Positions 47,411 through 55,247 of a DNA stretch of 64,000 nucleotides are shown in pieces. A model generated the notes under the pieces. The model did not search any database and was not told where the DNA came from. It saw only the letters and a program-made list of their open reading frames with translations. Position numbers and translations under genes: made by a program. Numbering within the stretch: position 1 is the stretch's first letter; every line of letters starts with the position of its first letter. This stretch comes from CAYZGU01 sp964478165. Its GTDB lineage: Bacteria > Poribacteria > WGA-4E > JAJDTR01. Location of the stretch: positions 62,001 to 126,000 of the forward strand of contig CAYZGU010000016.1 of the NCBI GenBank assembly GCA_964478165.1, given 5' to 3'.

Positions 47411-47975
47411 GCATAATGAATGAAGGAGAAAACGCACGCGCGTTCAGAAAGGTATCAAGACAGCTTTTCACCAGTATCGTCTTTGAACACCAACAACGGA
47501 GCGGAAGGGTACTTGCTATATTAACCGCTCGTCACCACTAACTTCTTTTTCGTCGTGTCGCGACTTCAAGTATTTAGGAAGACAATAAAGATACTAAAAG
47601 GTTGCCGATCTTTATTCTGGCCGATGGGGTGTGATGCTCCTTCTAGTCGGCCTAAGATATTCTAGCATGTCAACAAACCCGGAGGCTGAATCCTGAGTCC
47701 TACGTGCGGTGCATTTGTCAGAAAGTGTTCCGGGCAAAAGGAGATTCACTAATTTTAGTGGTGCACACATTGACCCAGTCGATGTGTGCACCACTCTTTT
47801 GCACTTGAAAATACGGAGCACAAAGCACGGTAGAGTTTACTCCATTGATATTCCTGACTAATTGCGACGTGTTTCGATTGGAACTAAGCGAAGATGCTGA
47901 AGCTTTCTCATTTGGTAACAGCGTGAATGCGTCCGTTTCCCGGCAACCGATTTTTTGAGCTATCCCCCATGAGCA
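47411..47975. other. Intergenic region
   Basis: No recognised gene. It contains the strong hairpin at 47757-47795. Confidence 0.4.
47757..47800 (+). terminator. 14-bp perfect hairpin followed by a short T-run
   Basis: AGTGGTGCACACAT (47757-47770) and its exact complement (47782-47795) around an 11-nt loop, followed by CTTTT. A likely rho-independent terminator, though 350 bp from the nearest upstream stop; it could also be an operator. Confidence 0.5.
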
Positions 47976-48710
47976 ATGCATAATTGTTATGTGCCATCGA
48001 CACATATCCACGCCGATACCATCCATATTGGGAACCCGGAACGCCACCACCTTCTTAATGTGCTACGTCTCACGTCCGGCGACAGCATCCAAGTATTTGA
48101 CGGAAAAGGAAATAGGTACATCGCCCATTTGACGAATAGAGACACCCCTTTTGCAACGGCCCTTATTCAGTGCCATCAATTCCATCCTAGGGAAACGCCA
48201 CATATCACGCTCTTCCAGGCGATTCCCAAATCGGACAAGATGGATTGGATTGTTCAAAAGGTCACAGAAATTGGAGTAGATGTAATAACTCCCATGATAA
48301 GCCAGAGATCTATTCCTAAAAGAACACAAGGAGCACAAAGGCGACAGCATAATCGCTGGAATCGCATTGCCATAGAAGCGTGCAAACAGTCAGGGCGCGC
48401 GTGGTTCTCCGATGTGCTTGAAACTCGAGAACTCGATGAATGCTTCAAACAAGTCAGCGATTATGACCTATCCTTACTATTGTGGGAAGATGAGAGACAT
48501 CTTACAGTCAAAACAGCGCTACGTTCACATGATTCCATCGAATCGATTGCGCTATTTACTGGTCCAGAAGGAGGATTCGCGCCAGAAGAAGTTGAACTAG
48601 CGATCCACAAAGGATGCACCGCTAGCACATTTGGCCGGAACATCCTACGGACGGAAACTTCAGCCATTGTAGCTGTCGCGCTGTCTGTTTATGAATTTCA
48701 AACCGATTAA
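47976..48710 (+). CDS. rsmE: 16S rRNA (uracil(1498)-N(3))-methyltransferase
   Basis: 244 aa. RsmE methylates N3 of U1498 in 16S rRNA with SAM. An N-terminal PUA-like part ('HHLLNVLRLTSGDSIQVFDG') precedes the SPOUT knot, whose motifs are 'QAIPKSDKMDWIVQKVTEIG', 'RWNRIAIEACKQSGRAW' and the SAM-loop 'LFTGPEGGFAPEEVELA' followed by 'LGRNILRTETSAI'-type 'FGRNILRTETSAIVAVAL'. Length and all motifs are normal. Followed by mtaB and purN in a housekeeping run on the plus strand. Confidence 0.95.
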   Translation: MHNCYVPSTHIHADTIHIGNPERHHLLNVLRLTSGDSIQVFDGKGNRYIAHLTNRDTPFATALIQCHQFHPRETPHITLFQAIPKSDKMDWIVQKVTEIGVDVITPMISQRSIPKRTQGAQRRQHNRWNRIAIEACKQSGRAWFSDVLETRELDECFKQVSDYDLSLLLWEDERHLTVKTALRSHDSIESIALFTGPEGGFAPEEVELAIHKGCTASTFGRNILRTETSAIVAVALSVYEFQTD

Positions 48711-48797
48711 TCAATCTTGACAACAGCTAATCGATAATATATCATCTAGCGTTTACCGACATCTCGAATTGAAACTCACATTGTAGAGACAATTAAA

Positions 48798-50174
48798 ATG
48801 CCAAGAGCCGCACTTATCACCATGGGTTGCAAGGTTAATCAATATGATACCGAGTCAATGTACGAAACCATGACTCGTAACGGTTACACAATCGTTGATG
48901 AGAGCGATGTTGCTGATGTCTACATTGTCAATACTTGTACCGTTACAAATGTCGCGGATCAAAAGGCGCGAAAGTCAATCCGACGCATTGTTCGACAAAA
49001 TTCGGAAGCGAAGGTTTTGGTCACAGGCTGCTACGCCGAAAGCGATCGCAAAGCAGTTGAGAGCATTCCTGGAGTCACCTTCGTGTTCGGAAATCGTGAA
49101 AAATCCGACTTGCAAACCTACCTTGACAAGATGCATGAATCAGACCTCCTGCAGATTAAGCCTATGCGACACGATTCCGTTCGTGAGCACGCCAGATTTA
49201 GTACGGGGGTAAGTCATTCCGCACAGCGAACGCGCGCTCTAATTAAGGTGCAGGACGGCTGTAGTGCTTTCTGTACTTACTGCATTATCCCATATGTTCG
49301 TGGTCGCATGAGCAGTCGCCCGATTTCTGATATTCTTAGCGAGGCTGATCGCCTTGCGGCGAACGGGTACAAGGAAGTCGTAATTACCGGAGTTCACTTG
49401 GGCGCATACGGGCTCGACGTTGACAGCGCGATTCAAATTGCGGATATATTGGAAAACATCCATTCAGTCGAAGGTATCGAGCGTATTCGATTGAGTTCAA
49501 TCGAACCCATGAATTTTCCAGACTCGCTAGTATCTCGCATGGCGAGCCTGCCGAAGTGCATGCCGCATTTCCACGTGCCACTTCAGTCGGGCTGTGATAA
49601 AACCTTGCACGACATGCGTCGTCGGTACACCTCAGCAGAGTATGGCAACTTAGTTGAAAAACTTCGAGATGCGTTTCCAGATGTGGGCATCACGACCGAC
49701 ATAATGGTTGGGTTTCCGGGAGAAAGCGATGAGCATTTTGAGGAATCGTTCAACTTTGTTGACGACATTGGGTTCAGCCAACTCCACGTCTTCCGCTACT
49801 CTCCACGCCGAGGCACCCCGGCAGCAAACTATCTAAATCAAGTTCCACCAGACGTTTCTGCAGCACGTAGCAGGGCAATGATTGACCTCGGACGGCGTCT
49901 GGAGCTAGATTTTAGACGTCGTATGTTAGGTAAACACATGTATGTCTTGGTCGAAGATAGCCGCGAAGGACGCTCAGCCCAACTTTCCGGATTCACCCCA
50001 AATTATCTTCGCGTGCAGATGAATGCGCCCGCATCAAAGATTAATCAAATTGTTTCTGTCACGCTCACAGGATTCGAAGATGCGGTGCTGCAGGGAGAAA
50101 CCGTTGATGAGGGCTTTCAGGGTGCCCCCAGTTTGCCCTTAGCGGAGCACAAGCCAACCGAGCAGACACCATGA
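48798..50174 (+). CDS. mtaB: tRNA (N(6)-L-threonylcarbamoyladenosine(37)-C(2))-methylthiotransferase
   Basis: 458 aa. It adds a methylthio group to t6A37 of tRNAs using two iron-sulfur clusters. N-terminal UPF0004 cysteines: 'MGCKVNQYD', 'VNTCTVTN' and 'VTGCYAE'. Radical-SAM cluster Cys-x3-Cys-x2-Cys in 'QDGCSAFCTYCIIPYVRGR'. C-terminal TRAM domain from about residue 370 ('YVLVEDSREGRSAQLSGFT'). The 'MGCKVNQYD' start distinguishes MtaB from MiaB and RimO. The stop overlaps the purN start (ATGA), so the two are translationally coupled. Confidence 0.95.
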   Translation: MPRAALITMGCKVNQYDTESMYETMTRNGYTIVDESDVADVYIVNTCTVTNVADQKARKSIRRIVRQNSEAKVLVTGCYAESDRKAVESIPGVTFVFGNREKSDLQTYLDKMHESDLLQIKPMRHDSVREHARFSTGVSHSAQRTRALIKVQDGCSAFCTYCIIPYVRGRMSSRPISDILSEADRLAANGYKEVVITGVHLGAYGLDVDSAIQIADILENIHSVEGIERIRLSSIEPMNFPDSLVSRMASLPKCMPHFHVPLQSGCDKTLHDMRRRYTSAEYGNLVEKLRDAFPDVGITTDIMVGFPGESDEHFEESFNFVDDIGFSQLHVFRYSPRRGTPAANYLNQVPPDVSAARSRAMIDLGRRLELDFRRRMLGKHMYVLVEDSREGRSAQLSGFTPNYLRVQMNAPASKINQIVSVTLTGFEDAVLQGETVDEGFQGAPSLPLAEHKPTEQTP

Positions 50175-50782
50175 AAATTGGCGTTCTAGTTTCTGGAAGT
50201 GGAAGTAACCTACAGGCTTTAATAGACCAAGTTCACCATGATGAACTGAGCGAGATTGAGATTTCAGTTGTCATTAGCGATCGAACAAAGGCCTATGCAC
50301 TAACACGTGCGCTAGCGGCGGGGATTCCCAATTATGTCGTACGCGCCTCTGACTTTCCAGATCGTCAGGCCTTCGATGACAGTATCTCTGACAAACTCGA
50401 GAAGCATGCTGTACAACTGGTGGTCCTAGCAGGTTTCATGAAGTTGTTTAAGCCCGCGTTTGTTCAAAAATATCGTCGGCGCATCATCAACATCCATCCG
50501 GCACTCCTCCCGGCGTTTCCGGGAGCAAATCCCGTGCCCGATACTCTCGCTTATGGATCTAAGATTACGGGTGTAACTGTCCATTTTGTGGACGAAGGGA
50601 TGGACTCCGGTCCCATCATAGCACAGGTCCCCGTGCGTGTATTGAAGTCCGATAATGAGGAAAGCCTGCATGCGCGTTTGCGGGAAGAAGAACACAAACT
50701 TTACCCGAAAGTCGTTAGATGGTACGCGGCAGGAAGAATCACCGTCACTGGCCGAAAGGTTCTTGTGGAGGAATCAGACTAG
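50171..50782 (+). CDS. purN: Phosphoribosylglycinamide formyltransferase
   Basis: 203 aa. It transfers a formyl group from 10-formyl-THF to GAR in purine synthesis. 'GVLVSGSGSNLQALID' is the substrate loop; the catalytic Asn-His are in 'IINIHPALLPAFPG'; the conserved Asp is in 'VDEGMDSGPIIAQ'. Where most family members have 'GA..AAI..G' the sequence reads 'GANPVPDTLAYGSKITGVT', an acceptable variant. Starts in an ATGA overlap with mtaB. Length normal. Confidence 0.95.
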   Translation: MKIGVLVSGSGSNLQALIDQVHHDELSEIEISVVISDRTKAYALTRALAAGIPNYVVRASDFPDRQAFDDSISDKLEKHAVQLVVLAGFMKLFKPAFVQKYRRRIINIHPALLPAFPGANPVPDTLAYGSKITGVTVHFVDEGMDSGPIIAQVPVRVLKSDNEESLHARLREEEHKLYPKVVRWYAAGRITVTGRKVLVEESD

Positions 50783-50783
50783 A

Positions 50784-51716
50784 ATGATTTCTATTTCAAC
50801 AATGTGGAATGCATCAAAGGAACCTGATGGAGCAGCCCTCATCAGTCAGATTAATGATTTAGGGTTCGACTCAGTTGAACTGAGCCGAGACCTGACACGC
50901 AATCAAATTGAACAATTCAAGCCACATCTTATACACACTAAGCCTTCTTCGATTCACAATTTCTGTCCCATTCTGCCTAATGCTGTCCAAGCAGATATCG
51001 AAAGGGATCCGATACTGCTCTCGAGCCTTGACATAAATGAACGCACACAGGCACTTAGCTGGACCATTCGGACCATGGAACTAGCTTCCGATCTTGAAAT
51101 TCCTATTGTTGTGATTCACCTGGGTGAAGTGACTACATATGACCGTTCTTATCTTATGAATAATCTTTATGAATCTGGTGAGCGTGAGTTTGAAGCATTC
51201 AGCAATAAGGTAACAGAGGCTATGGATTGGCGCGAAAGAAAACAGGCAAAACACCGCGACGCAGTTCTATTCAGTCTGGATGAGCTTAACGAACTTGCGG
51301 TACGGATGGACCTCTTCCTGGCAATTGAAAATCGGCCTCGATATTATCAGATTCCGAACTTTGAGGAGGTCGAAATCTTTCTGAATGCATTCAGCGGCAG
51401 CAACATGCGATATTGGCACGATGTCGGCCACGCAGCAATCCAGGAGCGTCTTGGAGTCTGCTGGTCAGAGAAGTGGATGGACGCATACAAAGACAACTTA
51501 ATTGGCGTCAATTTACACGACCTCAAAGACCTGGATGAGTACCATCCGCCCAGTCTCGGGGATCTTGATTTTCACGGCATCATCCGACAGCTACCAGCCG
51601 ATATCTTAAAGGTGCTGGAAATTCGCCATGGAACACCTGACGAGGTTAAGGAGGCTAGGAGTTTCGTGGCCGCGAACACCAACTCGGCTAGTGCGCCGCA
51701 CCAATCGCATCATTAA
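50784..51716 (+). CDS. Sugar phosphate isomerase/epimerase-like TIM-barrel protein
   Basis: 310 aa from the ATG at 50784, one base after the purN stop, with GGAGG about twelve bases upstream. Xylose isomerase-like barrel: 'ISISTMWNASKEPDGAALIS', 'LGFDSVELSRDL', 'IPIVVIHLGEVTTYD', 'DLFLAIENRPRYY' (metal Glu), 'NMRYWHDVGHAAI' (His/Asp), 'LIGVNLHDL' (His) and 'KVLEIRHGT' (Glu). The metal-binding set is complete, so it is probably active on a sugar or sugar-like acid; substrate unknown. Coupled to purN by spacing alone. Its 3' end overlaps, on the opposite strand, the end of a dead monooxygenase. Confidence 0.85.
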   Translation: MISISTMWNASKEPDGAALISQINDLGFDSVELSRDLTRNQIEQFKPHLIHTKPSSIHNFCPILPNAVQADIERDPILLSSLDINERTQALSWTIRTMELASDLEIPIVVIHLGEVTTYDRSYLMNNLYESGEREFEAFSNKVTEAMDWRERKQAKHRDAVLFSLDELNELAVRMDLFLAIENRPRYYQIPNFEEVEIFLNAFSGSNMRYWHDVGHAAIQERLGVCWSEKWMDAYKDNLIGVNLHDLKDLDEYHPPSLGDLDFHGIIRQLPADILKVLEIRHGTPDEVKEARSFVAANTNSASAPHQSHH

Positions 51717-52630
51717 ACGTAGGAACCACTTCCCTAGCGAATACCCCAAAGCTCGTATCCAAATGCTCTCGATTGTCGCAATCATGGCCTACAACCACTG
51801 GTGTTCCAAAGTTTCGCACCTTCTCACGAAATGGGAAAAGGGCCCCGTCACAGTTTCCGCATTCCCTACGATTCCGACTTCCTTCATGAGATAATCCAGA
51901 GTGCACTCGACGTCCGTCATACTTTCATCGCGCTTACATATGCTAAGACCTGTCGGCGCGTAGCGCGCGGTGAAATCACGAATGTACTGCGCACATCTTC
52001 CAAGTGGGTTCTCTCGGGCACGCTTTAACGCTCATTCAGTTGAGTTCGCAACGAAAACGTTGCGTGACACAAACCAATCGCCTCGAACCGTAACGTGACC
52101 AGCTGACGCAGCGGCTTCGGAATGCGTCTTCCACTGCGCAGCCATCACATGCGGATGGCTCATGATCCGAAAACCGCCGACAGCGACAGATCGTAATCCC
52201 TGGAATGCCCAGACATGCACGCTACAAAGATGGGCGGATATGGTTGTTGCAGAGGTGGGTGCAGTCCCACATTCCTAGTTAACTACCATGTCCTGCGATA
52301 GTTTATAAATGACCATCAGTCGAATTATTTGTCGAAGGAGGCTCTAGATCTCAAAAATGACGCGTCTCATGGATAACCTGCCAACTATATGCTCGATCCT
52401 ATAGAGCCACTACCGCGCGCTCTAATGATGGATGACGACCGATTGTCCACTCTATCCTCCAACCTGTCTAGGCATTCCGATTCCTATCTGTCCGATTCAA
52501 AACGTCAGACGGGTTAGTTCAGATGTGGCCGCTGTTAGCCGTGACAGGTATGCCGAGGTACTTCCACAGGTTGAAACACCTGCTGAGAGCCGGTTGTTTT
52601 CCAAATACAAGTGCTCCACTGCATAATAAC
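51688..52630 (-). pseudogene. Luciferase-like (LLM class) flavin monooxygenase, degraded
   Basis: Minus-strand pieces occur in family order across three frames: 'EHLYLENNRLSAG', 'YLSRLTAATSELTRL', a stop, 'RLSMRRVIFEI', then 'PLQQPYPPIFVACMSGHS', 'LRSVAVGGFRIMSHPHVMAA', 'WKTHSEAAASAGHVTVRGDW', 'ENPLGRCAQYIRDFTARY', 'LDYLMKEVGIVGNAETVTG' and the C-terminal 'NFGTPVVVGHD', 'FGVFAREVVPTFNDAIGAA'. The order matches F420/FMN-dependent LLM oxidoreductases. Several stops and frameshifts make it non-functional. The final TAG (51688-51690) lies inside the 3' end of the convergent isomerase gene. Confidence 0.75.
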
Positions 52631-52891
52631 ATCACCCACAAGGGCTTTAATCGCTAAGCTTTCGTTAACAAGCGTTTGGGCTGTGAATAGTTAGCGGTTA
52701 AATTCACGTTGGGGTAACGGCAGTTGTTATCTAATTATTCCCGAATCCTAGGGGTCTAGCGGAAAATCGAATGGCAAACCAAATGAAGACCCTTTCAGTG
52801 TGCTCACGTTCTATGAGCGAGCAACATAGAGTGTTCGAAATCCAGGCTCCTTGTCAGCCGCCAAACATTGGACAGCATCCGTGTTTTGGCC

Positions 52892-52921
52892 TTGATTCTT
52901 TCCATGGAAATGTGCTAGAAT
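52892..52921 (+). promoter_or_regulatory. Promoter of tRNA-Leu
   Basis: TTGATT (52892-52897), 18-bp spacer, TAGAAT (52916-52921); the mature tRNA begins 11 bases later. Confidence 0.55.
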
Positions 52922-52932
52922 AGGAATCTGTG

Positions 52933-53017
52933 GCCGGAGTGGTGAAATCGGTAGACGCACTGGATTCAAAATCCAGCGGGCCCTGGGTCCATGTCGGTTC
53001 GAGTCCGACCTCCGGCA
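52933..53017 (+). tRNA. tRNA-Leu (anticodon CAA)
   Basis: 85-nt class II tRNA. Acceptor stem GCCGGAG pairs with CTCCGGC, discriminator A. The anticodon arm CTGGA-TTCAAAA-TCCAG gives CAA, reading UUG. A long variable arm (CGGGCCCTGGGTCCATG region) and T-arm GTCGG-TTCGAGT-CCGAC are present. CCA is not encoded. Own promoter and terminator. Confidence 0.95.
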
Positions 53018-53023
53018 TACTAA

Positions 53024-53060
53024 GCCATATAGCCACCTCAGCGCTATGTGGCTTTTTTTT
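53024..53060 (+). terminator. Rho-independent terminator of tRNA-Leu
   Basis: 10-bp stem GCCATATAGC / GCTATGTGGC (one G-T pair), 9-nt loop, then eight T. Confidence 0.9.
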
Positions 53061-53336
53061 CAACATTCAGCCAACCTATATGGGTCTTCAAGTCTTTTCT
53101 ACGCACTCGAACGATTCCGTGTCACAAGCGGCATCAATGATGCGTACAACGGCATTGGAACTCAGCGTTGGTGAATAGTTTTGTGCATCTAAGTCAGACT
53201 TCGCGTCGTCCACATTCAACCAGTAAGGTAACTTGATGAGGTCGATTCTATCGACAGTTAGATTCGCTCAAGACCACTTTTCTTCTGCTGTTATCCATGA
53301 CAACCAAAGGGTCTATCGCACGCAAACATAAAGCGT
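53061..53336. other. Intergenic region
   Basis: No feature recognised between the tRNA terminator and the isomerase. Confidence 0.4.
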
Positions 53337-54191
53337 ATGTTCAAGAATCTATCACCAACCTCCATCGGTATTCATCTGGACATACGGAAAATTCTTGAAA
53401 TTGCGCGTTCTGCCGGATTCGAGGGTTTGGATGTTCATCTTCCCGAGGCCTGCAGGCTCGTGCGGAAATATTCTGTCGATTATCTCAAAGCGTTGTGGGC
53501 AGAGTATGATATGAGAATGGGTAGCTGGGGATTTCCTCTCAATTGGCGTGCTGGTGATGTTGAGTATGAATCGAGCCTCGCTGCATTTCCTGGACGCGCG
53601 AGACTTGCCGCTGAACTTGGTTGTTATCGCGCTACTACCGAAGTCTTTAACTGGAGTAATGCACCGTTCAATGAGAATTGGGAGTTTCACATCCGACGCC
53701 TGCGACCTGCTGCAGAAATCCTAAGACATTACGGACATTCACTTGGTTTGGAGTTCATCGGTCCCGCATCCAGTCGTCGGATGCACAGATTCGATTTTTC
53801 CTACACGATGCAAATGGTTCTCACACTCGCAACGACAATCGGAACAGGGAACGTCGGCCTCCTCTTCGACACCTGGCACTGGTACACGTGTTGTTCCTCG
53901 CTAGATGATGTCCGAAAACTATCTAAAGATGAAGTGATTTACGTTGAGGTTAACGATGCCCCGACAGGCATCCCGCCTGAAGAACAGCGCGACGACGAAC
54001 GCTATCTACCTTCCTCGACCGGTGTGATTCCGTCCTCGGAAGTGATGCAGGTACTAAGCGATATTGGTTATGACGGACCCGTGACTCCTGAAGCCTACAA
54101 CACTGAGCTCGAATCCATGCCAGCGCATCTTGCTGTTCAGGGTTCATTCAAGTCATTGAAGAAATTGTGGGAACAATCAGGACTGGGATAA
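53337..54191 (+). CDS. Sugar phosphate isomerase/epimerase
   Basis: 284 aa. Xylose-isomerase-like TIM barrel: 'SIGIHLDIRKILEIARSAGF', 'GFEGLDVHLPEA', 'AAELGCYRATTEVFNW', 'HSLGLEFIGPASSRR' (metal Glu), 'GNVGLLFDTWHWY' (Asp/His), 'VIYVEVNDAP' and 'YDGPVTPEAYN' (Glu). Metal ligands appear complete, suggesting isomerisation or epimerisation of a sugar or polyol derivative. No ribosome site is obvious. The hydroxyacid dehydrogenase follows 50 nt later on the same strand, so both may belong to one catabolic route. Confidence 0.85.
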   Translation: MFKNLSPTSIGIHLDIRKILEIARSAGFEGLDVHLPEACRLVRKYSVDYLKALWAEYDMRMGSWGFPLNWRAGDVEYESSLAAFPGRARLAAELGCYRATTEVFNWSNAPFNENWEFHIRRLRPAAEILRHYGHSLGLEFIGPASSRRMHRFDFSYTMQMVLTLATTIGTGNVGLLFDTWHWYTCCSSLDDVRKLSKDEVIYVEVNDAPTGIPPEEQRDDERYLPSSTGVIPSSEVMQVLSDIGYDGPVTPEAYNTELESMPAHLAVQGSFKSLKKLWEQSGLG

Positions 54192-54241
54192 TAATCCCGC
54201 AGACAATGCTCTATGATACTTTAATAAGGAATATGATAAAA

Positions 54242-55216
54242 ATGCCCACGAATGGCTCAACGCATCCGAAAGTTGTAGTGCCAGGCGATAATCCTCCACA
54301 GATTCAGGATTCCCCACATCTAGAACGTCTAAGCCAACATGCTGATGTGGTTGTATACAGAGACTCGTGTGCAACAAGTCAGCAAAAGTTGGAACGGGCC
54401 AAAGATGCTGAGGTTTTAATCAATTCACGTGGCCTAGTTACCTGGCCGAGCGACGTGTTGCGACAATTGCCCAAATTACGCCTTATAGCGACCTGTTCAA
54501 TTGGAACCGACATGATTGATCTTGTTGCAGCTAACGAACTTGGCATCCTCGTGAGCAATCAGCCAGGTCGCACTGCTCCAGTGGTCGCCGAACACGCATT
54601 CGGATTGATGTTTGCCCTTGCAAAGCGTACAACATATTTCACTGAGGAAATGCGTTGTGGTCGGTGGCCTCGGATGGATCACACCTTTTTGACTGGAAAA
54701 ACGTTGGGGATAATTGGCACTGGAAGTATCGGATCAGAACTAGCCCGCCTCGCGCGAGCTATAGGAATGAAGGTCATTGCCTGGACATTCCGTCCGTCTC
54801 CTGAACGTGCGACAAGATTGGGAATCGAATATGTTGAATTGGATACTCTGCTTCGCACGGCGGACGTTGTGAGTCTCAACCTCAAGTTGACTGAGACCAC
54901 TCGAGGCTTAATTGGACACAAAGAGTTTCAATGCATGAAGCAGAATACGTTATTTGTCAATGTCGCCCGGGGTCCGATTGTCGATACTATTGCGCTCGTC
55001 GATGCGCTAAACTCCGGACATCTCGGTGGCGCGGCCATAGATGTGTTTGACGAAGAACCGATTCCACCGGACCATCCCCTTCTCTCGTGTGCCCAGGTTG
55101 TGCTCACACCTCATTGTGCAGATATGACACCCGAAGGAGTAAATCTTCTCAACGAAGGTGTGGTAGACAACGTAATCGCGTTTCTGAAGGGCCACCCACA
55201 AAATGTAGTCATCTGA
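54242..55216 (+). CDS. D-2-hydroxyacid dehydrogenase
   Basis: 324 aa from ATG at 54242 with AAGGA about ten bases upstream; in-frame starts further upstream overlap the isomerase. NAD-binding loop 'LGIIGTGSIGSELARLARAI'. The catalytic triad is Arg in 'VNVARGPIVD', Glu in 'DVFDEEPIPPDHP' and His in 'VVLTPHCADMTPEG'. 'LIATCSIGTDMIDL' and 'NQPGRTAPVVAEHAFGLM' are typical of the glycerate/phosphoglycerate dehydrogenase-like group. It interconverts a 2-ketoacid and D-2-hydroxyacid with NAD(P)H in the cytoplasm. Substrate is unknown; a sugar-acid role fits the neighbouring isomerase. Confidence 0.9.
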   Translation: MPTNGSTHPKVVVPGDNPPQIQDSPHLERLSQHADVVVYRDSCATSQQKLERAKDAEVLINSRGLVTWPSDVLRQLPKLRLIATCSIGTDMIDLVAANELGILVSNQPGRTAPVVAEHAFGLMFALAKRTTYFTEEMRCGRWPRMDHTFLTGKTLGIIGTGSIGSELARLARAIGMKVIAWTFRPSPERATRLGIEYVELDTLLRTADVVSLNLKLTETTRGLIGHKEFQCMKQNTLFVNVARGPIVDTIALVDALNSGHLGGAAIDVFDEEPIPPDHPLLSCAQVVLTPHCADMTPEGVNLLNEGVVDNVIAFLKGHPQNVVI

Positions 55217-55247
55217 TTGACACCCTACTCATGTTTGGAGAATGAAG

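Noticed and set aside
50647..50656. Extra copy of TCCGATAA inside purN
   Set aside because: Only eight or nine bases match, it is in a conserved coding region and has no partner arm; likely chance.
52933..53017. tRNA-Leu as the attachment site of the recombinase at 59381
   Set aside because: The two are 6 kb apart with glnD between, and I found no repeat of the tRNA 3' end near the recombinase.
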